Positions 1-11,367 of a stretch of DNA of 64,000 bases are shown here, one piece after another. The position numbers and the translations under genes were made by a program. Where the stretch lies: contig MU119202.1 of NCBI GenBank assembly GCA_014904845.1, positions 806,001-870,000 of the forward strand, given 5' to 3'. The DNA comes from Acephala macrosclerotiorum (Eukaryota > Ascomycota > Leotiomycetes > Helotiales > Mollisiaceae). Below the pieces are notes generated by a model. The model was not told the origin of the DNA and did not search any database. It saw only the letters and a program-made list of their open reading frames with translations. Each line of letters opens with the position of its first letter. Position 1 is the stretch's first letter.

Positions 1-1
1 C

Positions 2-883
2 ACAAAAGGCCGCTGCTTCAGCGTTCGCTACCGCCTCGCTCCTCAAAACCCCTTCCCAGCCGCTCTCCTCGACGCACTCGTCTCCTACTTCTCCCTCCTC
101 TATCCTCCACCAGGTTCCTTCCACCCACCCGTCGCACCCGAACACATCGTCTTCAGTGGCGACTCCGCAGGGGGCAACCTCTCCCTCGTCCTCCTCCAAA
201 CCCTCCTCTCCCTCCGTCGCCTCAACCGCAAAGTTCACTGGAACGGAGAAGCTCGAGAAGTGCCTTTACCAGCCGCAGTAGCAGTTTGCAGTCCCTGGCT
301 AGATATAACCCACTCCTCCCCATCCTGCGACACAAACGGCCGCTACGACTACCTCCCCCCATCAACCAAACACCCTGAAGGAATGGAATACCCCCCTTGT
401 TCTCTCTGGCCCACTTCTCCTCCGCGAAAGAATCTTTACGCTGAAGATGCTGCATTATGCCATCCACTCGTCTCTCCTTTGGTAGCAAAATCCTGGGAGG
501 GAAGTTGTCCTCTTTATATCCAGACTGGAGAAGAGTTGTTGACAGATGAAGATAAACACGTAGCGATGAAAGCAGCTCAACAGGGTGTGAAGGTAGTCTA
601 TGAACAGTATGAGACGATGCCGCATTGTTTTGCGATGGTGATTGCGGATTTACCTGCTAGTAGGAAATTTTTTAATAGTTGGGCGGGGTTTATAAATCAG
701 GCGGTTAAGAATCCTGAGGAGATTAAGACTAAGGGGACGATTGTGGCGCCGAAGACATTGAATGAGAGGGGGGTGGCGGTTTTGGAGTTGAGTAAGTTTA
801 CGGATGAGGACGTGATGCAGAGGATGAGGGAGAGGGTTAAACAGATGAGTGGGAAGCAGCCGGATCCTATGTCGAAGCTCTGA
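2..883 (+). CDS. Alpha/beta hydrolase-3 (HSL-type esterase/lipase), 5' end missing
   Basis: This is the C-terminal part (293 codons plus stop) of an intracellular esterase or lipase of the hormone-sensitive-lipase group; the start lies before the window. The open frame runs from base 2 with no intron. An early YRLAP stretch is followed by the nucleophile elbow GDSAGGN (bases 158-178, Ser codon at 164). The likely acid is in LTDED and the likely catalytic His in MPHCF, in the usual spacing. The oxyanion-hole HGGG motif would lie upstream of the window. A hydrophilic tail of about 60 residues follows the hydrolase core. The gene is tail-to-tail with HMG-CoA synthase, 383 bp away. Family membership is clear; the substrate cannot be told from sequence. 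Confidence 0.88.
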   Translation, partial: TKGRCFSVRYRLAPQNPFPAALLDALVSYFSLLYPPPGSFHPPVAPEHIVFSGDSAGGNLSLVLLQTLLSLRRLNRKVHWNGEAREVPLPAAVAVCSPWLDITHSSPSCDTNGRYDYLPPSTKHPEGMEYPPCSLWPTSPPRKNLYAEDAALCHPLVSPLVAKSWEGSCPLYIQTGEELLTDEDKHVAMKAAQQGVKVVYEQYETMPHCFAMVIADLPASRKFFNSWAGFINQAVKNPEEIKTKGTIVAPKTLNERGVAVLELSKFTDEDVMQRMRERVKQMSGKQPDPMSKL

Positions 884-1266
884 GGGGCGTTGGGGTTTGA
901 TTTAGCAAGGCGCTTTATAGGGCTCGATAGGACGTTTGAGTGTCCTCGGAATACACGACCTAATTTGGTTTTAGTAGACGCGAATCTATTCACAATTCAT
1001 CAAACAATCACACACTCCAAGATATGTCCATCAATTTCTCTATGAGATGCTATATGCAAGTACCAAACGACGACTATTAGTCTAATTCCTCCCATTTCAT
1101 GTATGCATTGCTCGAAACCTATGCTGTGCTTCATAAAAATGCAGAGAACTTATTAAAAAAGTGCCAACCATACTCTGGGCCTCTATCCCAATGGTCTAGT
1201 GAAGAAGAAGAGTCCTATCTAAAGTTTAAGACAGCCGGAACACCATGATATGCGTTTGCGGGGCGC
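884..1266. other. 3' intergenic between convergent genes
   Basis: Shared 3' flank of the esterase and HMG-CoA synthase genes. It is moderately AT-rich. I see no credible ORF, repeat or RNA gene. Confidence 0.6.
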
Positions 1267-2832
1267 TTAGGCTTTGACGCTGTATTTGCGGCGGAACATG
1301 TCGTCTACGCTCTCAAGGTAGTAGACACCACTGGCGATGGTTTCGGGATTACCTGATGGAGTGTAGCTTTTTTGCAGATGGGCCTTCTTGCGGAGTTCGC
1401 ACATCTTGGGGATGAAAGTCAGCCTTGTGGTCTCAAAACAGGTATATGGATGGATTTACCTCATCGTAAACTTCTGGTGCAACTGTTCGTCGAGCAGCAA
1501 GTCTCTCCACTAAGTTGACAGTCTTCTTGATAGTCTCGGTTGAGCCAACAACCTTCAACGAGAACAAAGATGCAGCCAAACCACTTCCGTAGCTGAAAAC
1601 ACCTATTCTCTTTCCTTGCAGATTCTCGCTCTCAATGTTGCTCAAGATGCTGACCAGTCCACTGTACACACTTGCGCAATACATGTTTCCGCACATGGTT
1701 GGGGCCGTAGTGCTGGGTTGCACACGTTCGTTGAATCGCTTCTTGGTCAAGCCCATGAAGGTCTTCTCAACAACCTTGTCAGTCAATGACTTTTTGTAAT
1801 CCATATCTCTGAGCTCGGTAGGGACTTCGGCGAATGCTGAAGAGGTGGGATCGACGAGGTAATCGTTGTACAGGAGACGGGCGTAGGACTTGGCGACAAG
1901 CTTGCAGGTAGGGGCGTGGAAGGCCATGTAGTCGAATCTGTCGAGGCCAGTCTTGGGAGCTGCGGCTTCGCCGTTGGTGCCATTGGCGTGTCCATTAGCG
2001 AGAGACTTCAGTGTTGCTTCTCTCTTGTTGTATGCCTTGTAGCATGCATCGACAGCCTCGGTATAGCAGTTGATCGAGAAGTGACCGTCAACGATTGGGT
2101 ACTCGCTGGTTAAATCTGGCTTGTAGAAATCGTATGCGTGTTGCATGTAGGTTCCCCGAAGTCCTGGCTCGACGACAACCGGCGCATTGGGACCAATGAG
2201 CATGGCGACCACACCAGCGCCTCCAGTTGGACGGGCGTTGCCCTTGGCATAGAGAGCAATGTCACCAGTGACAACGATCGCATCTCGTCCATCCCAGCCG
2301 GAAGACTCAATCCAGTTGACAGTGTTGAAGACCGCGTTGGTACCACCGTAGCAGGCATTGACAGTATCCACACCTTCGATGTTCGTGTTCTCTCCAAATA
2401 ATTGCATAAGAACGGACTTGACAGACTTAGACTTGTCCAAGATTGTCTCCGTACCAACCTCCAAGCGACCAATCGAGTTTGTATCAATCTTATACTTGCT
2501 GAGCAAGTTGGAGAGAGCAGTAAGGGCGAAGGAGTAGATATCTGGGCATAGTTAGCAAAATTCCACCTCTGAATCTGCAAGCTTCTCTCTGACCTTCTCT
2601 ATCATCACAAAAGCTCATCTTGGTTTGGCCAAGACCAATTGTGTATTTGCCCTGGCTAACGCCATCGAACTTCTCAAGCTCGGCTTGGTCGACGCACTGA
2701 AGAGGTTCGTGTTAGAATATGTTCGCGGACTTGGATATAGTGGTTTCTGCAACTGAAGATATCGGCGCATACCTGGCTGGGGAAATAAAGCTCAATGGCC
2801 TTAATGCCAATATTCTGGGGACGGGCAGCCAT
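1267..2832 (-). CDS. ERG13: Hydroxymethylglutaryl-CoA synthase
   Basis: Condenses acetyl-CoA with acetoacetyl-CoA to HMG-CoA, the committed step toward mevalonate, ergosterol and isoprenoids; normally cytosolic in fungi. Four exons: 2832-2773, 2696-2594, 2541-1460 and 1404-1267. All three introns have GT-AG ends, and phases join to give 460 residues, the usual fungal length. The catalytic Cys is in NACYGGT (about residue 118). Other family landmarks are [14 protein letters not shown], the DFYKP region and [15 protein letters not shown]. The start is [20 protein letters not shown]. The single long open frame reads into the last intron and would give a false tail, so the true C-terminus is the short exon ending KYSVKA. 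A strong 5'-leader intron candidate lies upstream. Confidence 0.95.
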
Positions 2833-2922
2833 TGTGGGAGGCGGTGAAACTCGAGATTTCTTGATCGATTGAAACTCTACGAGTTGATCTTGGAGAGATT
2901 GGGGAGTGTATTGGAGGCTGAT

Positions 2923-3077
2923 CTAACAGAGAAGAAAAATAATTTGTTAGGGAGGGCTTTCAGGAGTTGTGTATTTCGAGGGGAGAAATCTTGTTGATGG
3001 GCGATAACAAGATTAATTTTATCGGCTCAACAGATCTAACGAAATTAGGGGCTTGGAGCTAGACAACATAGACTCAC
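2923..3077 (-). other. Probable 5' UTR intron of HMG-CoA synthase
   Basis: Read on the minus strand, a GTGAGT donor (3077) is followed about 150 bp later by CTAAC, a pyrimidine-rich tract and a TTAG acceptor (2923), about 90 bp before the start codon. All three signals match the introns inside the gene. Inferred from signals only, without transcript data. Confidence 0.5.
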
Positions 3078-4672
3078 CACTCAATTGCTCAATATGAGGG
3101 AGACAAAGAAAATGTGAGCACAACGAGTTTAAATATGGTTTTATTCTGTTGCCTGTCTCGTTGCTGCGGTTCTCTCATAACGCAATCTTCTGGACTGTAC
3201 GAAGCACACGATGTTTATCTCGACCAGTACATTTTCCGTAGTGGGACCCTGACATGCACGTCCAACGGCTTTGGCGAGACGAAGCACTGCCACGCCACAA
3301 TCGCGCGCCGACCTCGGGACGGCATCTCACAGGCACGCGCTGCTGCAGGAACCAGAAATCAGAAGTCAAAGGCAGTATCTTGTTGCCTTGAGAAGTACGC
3401 GACCTTAGCTATCATCGTCATTTCGAAATACGGGGTGAAGATCCTTGAAGAGCTGAATGAACGTCAAGGGCACGGGCACAGATTCGAATGAGAGAAAATG
3501 TCCTCACAGGGTTACTTTTCTCATTTTGGGTATGTTGGAGATTTCAACACTTGACCGCTCCTCAAAGCAATCATACTAGACCGCCAATGCAAGCCAACTG
3601 CAGCGATTGCACGTGCGAACTGCATATTGCTGTTGTCAAACTACGAGATCCAGCCACTCAAGGATGATGATGGTGTTGTGTTTTCTGCAGCAGTGGAGAT
3701 CTTTTGCTGGAGCGGTGGAGGTTCTTTCACCTACACGTTTTTCATTCCGTTGTCGCTCTTGTTTATGAACGCATATCTCGGTGGATGAAATTACGTCTAA
3801 TGTGCCATTTAGATCTAGTTTTCTAACAGTCAGGAAGTCTGCAGAGTTACAAAATTTATGAGATGTAAAGCGTTGTTACAAAAGTTAGTGACTGGCCTGG
3901 AAGTTCTGGTATAGTTACAAAAGCTTGGTCCTATCATTAAGATACTCTAGAGTCTCTTTGACACTTGAAGAGGTATCTGCCGTCAAACGACTGGATGTGC
4001 TTTGAGGCTCGAAGCAAAACAGCCTGTTCTTGTCGTTGAAAATCTGGGCTGTTTCAGGCCTCCCAATGAAACCGGGATTTCAAGCTTGTTTCGAGACACG
4101 TGTGAGAGGCGTTCAATCAATCAGGTGTTTCTGCGAGTCCTCTCAACCTAGCTTGCATTCATTGGAGAATATATGAGAACGCAGTTCCAGTTTCGTCTGA
4201 TGGTCTGATGAGGGCGTAACCCAAGAAGGGAGAAGTTTCGAACCACGTGAAGAGGTATTGTTTTGTAGAAACTGCTCCCAAACAACTCAAGACTGAGCAA
4301 GACCAGATCCTAACTTTTGGGCGGACTCGAAGAGAAAGATCTCATGTTTGGTGAGCTGGGTCACGGTCTAGAGGAACCGGCAAATTCTCATCACTGTCGT
4401 ACAAGCAGCCAAGTTCTTTGAATCGCCTCACTAGACCACAGCAGGCATCAAAGGTTCCGAATATTTTCATCATTGAATGCCATCTCGCAATGTTCTCATG
4501 TATACCAAGCCTCTAAGTCTAGACATCTCATGTTCGAGGTAGATGCTTCATTGCAGTAGTCCCCACCTGTCATGTCTGTATGTCTTCTGGAAACCCCAGG
4601 TTCGCCGCAGATCTTAAGGTAGGATTATGAATTGGGCTACGCGCTTGCGCACGCCTCCTTGCACTCACTGTC

Positions 4673-5658
4673 ATGCATTCCTGGCATGCCAAATTCAAAT
4701 CGGAATCACTCCAACCCCTTGAGATACTAAGACATAAATATCGCGAAGAGAAGGATCAAAATCGGAGGTTTCGTGAAAAAGCCCGGTCCTTGAACAACCC
4801 AGGGTACTCAAAATTGGCAGACTCCGCCCAGATCTCAAATATGAGCCGATACAAAACGATTAACACCAAAAATTCGGATTGGGACAGCCAAGCTTTTCCA
4901 GGCGTGCCAGTTTTTTATGGATGCGAGACGGCAAAACCTCGAATGTCGCTGATCCAAGCCCATGAACACTTCAATGATTGGATTGAATACGCCCACCTAT
5001 GTAAGACATGGCCTTTCTTAACATGGATAAGATGCTTGATTTTTGCATAATCAAGAAACCTCGAGGACAGACCAGACGAGATTGAGGCTAAATATAAGAA
5101 GATCTCCAGAAGGATGAGCGTGTGGTACTGGCCGTCATTTGTCGAAATAATGCCACTGCCCCAACGCGTGACGGCAGGCCCATGGTTTTTCCCTGCAAAC
5201 GGAAAATCCGTGGGTGGAAGGAAATGTTGTGAACTTGTGACACGTACCAACGATGGAACGAGCGGAGTAGAGTAACCGTCAGTCAGAATGCTGAGTGATG
5301 AAATGGCTGTCAACACCACGAAATGGTTGGACCGGAAGTGGATTTCCAAAGTACTACTGAGGCTAAAAAAGCTTACTTTGCGAGTGCATTCCGAGCAGCG
5401 CCCAACGGCCGTGCTCGGAAGAAGTTGTATGGTCAAGAAGATGCCAAATTTTCTCCAAGACTCCGAGCAGATGTGCGAGATACCGGCTGATGCCAAGCTT
5501 CTCCGTCGGATGCGTAAGGCCAGCTCGTATTGTGAGGGAGCACATCTCAAAACTTTATATAGTTCCATCGAAAAACCGTGCCATCGGTCGGCGGGACTTC
5601 GATGCAGTCTCGGGAACTGTCCTGACTCGTCCGGCTGGAGATCGAGTGAAGCAGTCAA
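4673..5658. other. Possible decayed or unresolved protein gene
   Basis: Two overlapping signals. On the plus strand, 4673-5050 encodes 125 residues ending in a protein-like stretch (PGVPVFYGCETAKPRMSLIQ and following). After a stop at 5048-5050, a second frame (about 5051-5275) reads DRPDEIEAKYKKISRRMSVW and continues to a TAA. I could not find a GT-AG pair that joins them in phase. On the minus strand 4915-5658 is open for 247 codons but contains hydrophobic, serine-rich runs that look like antisense. I recognise no family. It may be a pseudogene, an undescribed intron-rich gene or chance. Confidence 0.2.
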
Positions 5659-6326
5659 GTGTACGAAGCTTCCTTTGCAAGTTTGGCCCGTTTTACGGAG
5701 CTTCTTCCGCCGCTTATTTCACCTTCCTGTACTGTACACTCATAATCAATCAAGGTCCTCTCGGGCAGTCATTGGTCAAGCTAAGTTGTCTTGCATGCAT
5801 GAAAGCTTCTCTTTCACCACCTCTTGAAGGAGAAGGTGTGCCTGCCATGCAAAATCACCCTGGGCGTCACGGCGCAATGATATCTCGCTCTCGTAGATCT
5901 GATTGCTGCGAGTAACCTTATTAGGCAAGCACGTTGTGATTTTCAACCTTCCGCTTCGGCCGACACGCTCTGAAAAGTGGCTCAAAAATAAGGTAGTGAG
6001 GAGTCTGAGGGGTGGAGGCTAAAGTCTGGACACAAGAAATGGAAAAGAGTGGTCCTCATGGCACTCTTGGACGAGGGGCCCACACACTCAAAACCAGCCT
6101 TCACCAGGGAAGAACTCTCTGATTGAGCATCGCCAGATCTTGCGCAGTCGTCGTGGGGTCACGACGGCTTCGATCAGACGATCGCGGTTCATCCAGCTGA
6201 AATGAATTGTTCTTATCGAGGGAACACAAGATTTTGCTTTCTTCCTGCACTGTTCGTGTCTCATTGTCCTACCCCGTACCTGTAGCCGTAAATATCTCGG
6301 ACAGGGTTTAGAACCACAAATTGGCC

Positions 6327-6350
6327 TCGATTGGGTCGATTGGGTCGATT
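6327..6350. repeat. Short 9-bp direct repeat in a promoter
   Basis: The unit TCGATTGGG occurs twice in a row and then begins a third time, about 275 bp before the start codon of the gene at 6624. It could be a small repeated factor-binding site or replication slippage. Confidence 0.4.
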
Positions 6351-6623
6351 TGCCCCATAAGCGAAGTTTTAGAAGTGCCAAGCCATCCAGGAGCCGTTGG
6401 TCGAGTGAAGACTCCTCTCCAATCCCTCGCTGCGAGAACATCAAACATCACTTCACGACCACGATCACGACAACGTCGCCTCTCTCAACTCCATTTACGA
6501 CTCGAATTAATTGCTCACGGATGAATCACGAAATATATTAGTAACATTTGAACACTGCTCGAACATCTAGTGGATTGAGCGAAGGCAGGAGAGTGTCCTC
6601 GAACCCTGCGGGCGCTTGACACG

Positions 6624-8938
6624 ATGGCTGGCACCGATCGACGTTCATCGACAGGAATCGACAGGAGGGCATCACAGAGGATATCAATGACACAGCAGGA
6701 TGATGACGATTATGATTTGGAGGCGATGGGAATTTCTGATGGATTCAGACCGTCAGCAGCGATAACAAGCCACAACAGAATGTCATCTCAGACATCACAG
6801 CTCAACACTCCCGGCAGACGGACACCACCTCCACGACCGTCAAGCACAACAAAACCGAAACTCGACTCTTTTGCGTTAAGACACGATGGTGCGATGGGTC
6901 CAGTCGGAAGAAGTAATTCGATTGTTGCGTCGAATTTAAACGCAGCTCCGACGAGGTCATCGAGTGTCTCTACTAATATGGCCTACGTGAGGGCGGAAAG
7001 TCCTTATCAAGGTCCTTCTGGCCCCTCACATCCATATCAAATGTATCCACAGGAATCACGAATGGCAAGGACGATGAGTGTGGCAACGACTTCCACCGTT
7101 CAAGTACCAGATAGACCGTACAACGGTCCTGGTGGCCCGACACATCCTTATGGGATGTATCCTCAGAACACAGTTCCTGAAGCAGAGGTTGCTGGTGAAC
7201 CGGCTGCTATACCACCAGTCCCTGTGGGATTCCCAGGATTGAATAATAATTACCAACGTCGACTGGGCCCCGAAGGAGAGGAGATTGCTGGTATCATCGG
7301 ACCAGATGGACACACAGAAGAACTCCCACCATACACTCAGTACCCCGAAGAAGCTTTTGCCAGGAAGACTCGACCCACAGTGCAAGTACCTCCTCTTGCA
7401 GGTGCTGGTGGAATTGGTCTTGCAACACGGAATCCCGAATTCGAATCACAGGAAGATCTCAACACATCTCAATCTCGACAGTCTACTCGCAGCATGATGT
7501 CAGACAGCAACCATCAAATCAACATGGCAGCAGCAGACGTTTCGGAAAAGCCTCCGCTCAAGAAGTGGCAGCAGGTGGCTAAGAGGAAGGCTTGTGGAAT
7601 TGTTCCTTATTGGGCTATCGGACTAGCCGCAATAGTCTTCATACTGTTTGGGATCATTCTAGGCACAGTGCTTGCTATACTGAAGCCCAAGCATCCGCAG
7701 AAGCACCAGTCCAAACCGGATGGTGACGATGGAAATGCGTAAGTTCTCCTCGAGCATTGCCATAATCTTGACTAACTCATACAAGACAAAGCCAAGTCAC
7801 TGTGATGACTACTACTTTCGACGCCACACCACTATCTACTTCTCCTGCCGGACTCCCAGATCTACCAACAGGGACCTACGCCTTACCTATCTCAACTCCA
7901 TATGCTATCCAAAGCAGCTGCATCCTCAACACTGCGATGAGCTCTGCCTGGACTTGCAATATACCGATGACATCTTATACTATTGACATCAACCAGATTA
8001 TGGGTGCGAGCAGCAACTTGGATAACAATGAGATCAATCTTAGTCTAGGTAACAACACGTTTGGCGATTACTACGCATACGGCACACAGCCACCAGTCTT
8101 GACTCAACAGCAAGTCCTCAACCTCGTCATCGACTCCCAGGACCCAAGTCGAGGGCCAGCGTGGTTCTTTGAGCTTCCTTACAACAAAGTAGTCATCCTT
8201 CCTGAAGGCACCTTCACAGCACCAAGCAGCAAGACAAAGCGGGATGGAGGAGATTCCAACCCAGCGTCGGACTTCACGATGAGGAAGGATGTAGCTGAAC
8301 CTGGAGATAAGCCATGGTTTTGCTACTGGAATGGCACTCTACTTGAAGCTTTCATTTATGTAAGCTTTTCATCTCTGTTTACTCGTGACCACCACGTACT
8401 GACTTGTTCCAGGTGAACCTTACTAGTAGTGCGGGCCGACAAACCACGTCTTCTGCGGCAGCAGCAAGCTCAACATGGAAGTCGGGCGCATCTCAGACGT
8501 CAGGAGCAAGTGCAGCTACCACAACAGGGCAATCCTCATCATCTTCAAGCTCTTACCAGCAGATGTCTTTCACGCCTGCGTACCCCAAAGTATTAAAGAT
8601 TGAAGAGCGCCGAATCCCTAGAGGCGCTCAATCTATCTCTCCCTATTGTAAGTTTACAACCTTCCTTCTATGATTTTACTTACTGACCCTATCTTGCAGG
8701 CGTTCAGCATTACATCAACCCCGAAGGCTTCGCCGAACCATTCATGAACAGCACTGGGCAACCCGTCGTCATCTATATCAACGAATCCGAACCCTCCGCT
8801 GTCTCCCAAATCTCTGGCAAACGCTCCTACCCCGTTTCCCTTCTCGAAGACCGAGACCTAAATCTTGATCTCCAAACCAGGGATTTAGAAGAACGACAAA
8901 GCTCTGGTAGCTGTGGTTGTGTATGGTTATGGACTTGA
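6624..8938 (+). CDS. Single-pass membrane protein, conserved fungal family (DUF7820-like)
   Basis: Four exons: 6624-7738, 7786-8359, 8413-8647 and 8700-8938, joining in phase to 720 residues; the first acceptor could instead be 7791. Residues 1-320 are polar, Ser/Pro/Asn-rich and low complexity, with two copies of a PYQGPSGPSHPYQMYPQ-like motif (second copy PYNGPGGPTHPYGMYPQ). A basic stretch (KKWQQVAKRKACG) precedes one transmembrane helix near residues 330-353. The remaining 360 residues carry Asn-x-Ser/Thr sites, paired Cys and a Ser-rich segment, so they probably lie outside the cytoplasm or in the secretory lumen. There is no signal peptide, suggesting a type II topology. The resemblance to DUF7820 proteins is from memory. 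Function unknown. Confidence 0.8.
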
Positions 8939-10545
8939 TATCACGTATATGCATTGGACGTTTAGCAATTGGGAGAATAGGCGTTTGGATGGGGTAATGT
9001 GTATATTCGCGACTGCGAGTTGAATTGAGGGGCGTTTATATGGTGTTTGTATGGATGATTTGGATTTTTGTTACGATTCTACAGACTTTTTTTTATGGGG
9101 TGTGGATTGGATGGGGTCATGGGCCTGGCTAAGTAGCGGCACGATCATGATGGATGGTTGGGTACATATAAAAGGGCGATTGCGAGTAGCACTACTATGG
9201 TGATGTTGAAGGATGAGAACAGTTGGACAGGGCATGTACATTGCGAACAGCAAGCAGGGGAATGTGAACGTTGTTCGAGGTATATATCTAGCGATACTTA
9301 AATGCAAATTCTCAACAAACTCCTCTCCTCTTTCATACATTGGTGGTTGTTTGATGGTCAGCTATGGTGGAGGGAGCTGTTTATGCTTGTTTGGTTCTGT
9401 TTGAGGGTGTAGATCTCGTCCACTTTGATCAGACAATGTCAGATTTTGTTCTCCGTAAATCAGGAGTTCGGATGGGACTGTGAATGTTCCATGGCGGGGA
9501 ATTTTGTGGAACGGGTTTGATCTTCAGATATTTAATTTATCGAAGTCTGCCCATGTTTTGTAACAACAAATTCATTTGGTAAGATCTACTGTACTTTAAC
9601 TTCGTGCACCTTATACCATCTAAAGTCATATCAAATATCAAGACTAAATGAGGACATTAACACTAAGGGAGCAACCATCGTTACTAACTACATGATTCGG
9701 TAACCCTTAAATTGAGGAGCTTGCTTTTATTGTGATGCCGCGGGGTTCATTGAGATCTGCGTGAAGGCTCTACTAGACAGAAAACGATATTGATATTTGT
9801 GGACAATCTCCTCAATTGTTGTTTCATTAAGTGGGAGAAATGGATTATCTAATACAACGGCGTATGTCTGACTTGCGGCACTGTTCAAAAGTATTCAAAG
9901 TGTAAAGACTAGGATAAATCTGCGTGCCACTTGCCTTGAAATACGAGATTACATACAGGCCGTGATGGAACAGATACAACTCACTCACATGGTTTGCAGC
10001 GGCAGGATCCTGAGGGATGGTGCGGGCTGCATACACGAATAGGCGAGGATGACAGCACAATGAAACCGAGCATGGAAGCAGCTTCTTGCGCTTCGACATT
10101 CGAAATCACTAGATCTTGCTCGGCTTTATCCTGAAGGATGCCCAGAGGTTGACAAAGAGAGGCCAGCTACAGTACTTGGCCCATATGAACATGCAATCAT
10201 GCTGAAAGCAAGAATTGCCTTTTGGAACTGGTCTGCCACTTGATCAACGGTAGCAGAGCTAAAGGTTTCCCAGGCTCAAAGTCCTGAGGCGTGTTTGGAA
10301 GATACATAAAAATATATTCGAACTGTTTTGTGCCCTCTTCAAGTCACAGAAAAGTCACCAATTTTCATGTCGTCTGAGACTCTCGGTGTCAATCGTAACC
10401 CCAAAGCAAAGCTGCCAAACCCGCAGCAAAATAACACCATCCCCAAAGCAGGCGGCTACCTGACGTCTACCAACTCAGCACACCACAAAAACCACAAAGC
10501 ATATATTTTTAAACGAGAACTTTCTCGGCAACAAATCAGAACAAA
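8939..10545. other. Intergenic, no gene seen
   Basis: About 1.6 kb between the membrane-protein gene and the tRNA-like locus. Open frames here are all under 95 codons and lack protein-like composition. A TATA-like ATATATTTTT at about 10501 lies roughly 45 bp before the tRNA-like sequence. Confidence 0.55.
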
Positions 10546-10616
10546 GACCTCTTGGTGCAGTGGTAGCATAGTCGGTGTAAACACCCCCAGACCTAGGTTC
10601 GATTCCTAGAGAGGTT
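10546..10616 (+). tRNA. tRNA-like locus, anticodon stem not formed
   Basis: The 71-bp sequence has a 7-bp acceptor stem (10546-10552 with 10610-10616), a 4-bp D stem (GTGC/GCAT) around AGTGGTA, and a perfect 5-bp T stem (CTAGG/CCTAG) with loop TTCGATT. Both internal Pol III boxes are present: A box TGGTGCAGTGGTAGC and B box GGTTCGATTCC. Element lengths are canonical throughout, but the anticodon stem positions (GTCGG and ACCCC) do not pair, and no standard anticodon loop with T33 can be drawn. An alternative GGTG/CACC hairpin can form there. There is no T run within about 60 bp downstream. Probably a tRNA pseudogene or tRNA-derived element; a functional unusual tRNA is less likely. Confidence 0.5.
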
Positions 10617-11367
10617 CGTCTCTTGTCGGATAAAATCTACTTGGCAACAGGAGGACTTTATCAGACATGAATGGGACAATTCTTTTTTTCTCTTTGAGAT
10701 CTGTCTTTTGAGATTGAATTTTGTTTTGATAGGGGCACTGCCTTTTGCTGATTTGAGTTGCTCTTGGAAGTTGAGTTTGTATTTTTGAACCGATCTCGCA
10801 GTACGAAGCGAGGTCCACCCCTTTAAGCAAGCGAACATGGAAAAGGAAGGTTGCTACATCAATTGCAATCTCGAATCAAGAAAGCAAGGGCTTTGTTTTC
10901 GTTCTTTCTACTTGGGCTTGATAGGATAGCAGTGAGAACTCACCATCGTTCACTCGAACCGGCTGGTCGATAGTTTTCTGAGAATCTGCAAGACATCTAC
11001 CGTGACTCTCTCACTTAGGCCTGACGATCAAGAAGATGCAGACGGGAAACCAAGGGACCAGAAGAGAAGAGGTTTATTTGAGAAGGAGGATGACGGCTGC
11101 GGAGAGTTCAACCGGACTTTGGTGCCTGTATATCCATTCATGCTCGAGGTCCTCAAGAACCTTAGATTGGTGCTCAGAAGCAGGACCTTCTGTCCAGCAT
11201 TCCCTTAGCATGATCTTCTGGAAGTGTAGCTTACTGAAAATGATTCCTGGTTGACAGCGTTTGGAGTATTGGGAGTTTGGCTTCTGAGCTTGACTCCAGT
11301 CTGGGACGCCTTCAATAGTGGCTGGTTGGATAAATCGTCCTTGAATCGCTCTCTCCAGACCGTGCTT
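10617..11367. other. Intergenic, no gene seen
   Basis: Sequence between the tRNA-like locus and the 3' end of the CCDC174-like gene. It includes a T-rich run near 10680. Open frames are short and unconvincing. Confidence 0.5.

Larger units (their letters stand above)
3078..6623. other. Gene-poor 3.5 kb stretch with unresolved open frames
   Basis: Lies between the HMG-CoA synthase leader and the membrane-protein gene at 6624. The only extended open frames are at 4673-5658 (listed separately). The 125-codon frame at 3114-3491 overlaps the synthase promoter and has no protein-like composition. The last few hundred bases, including CT-rich tracts and short GATTGGGTC repeats at 6327-6350, probably form the promoter and leader of the next gene. 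Confidence 0.5.

Noticed and set aside
3114..3491. 125-codon frame near the HMG-CoA synthase promoter
   Set aside because: Cys/Ser-rich with no family resemblance; sits in promoter DNA with an overlapping minus-strand frame.
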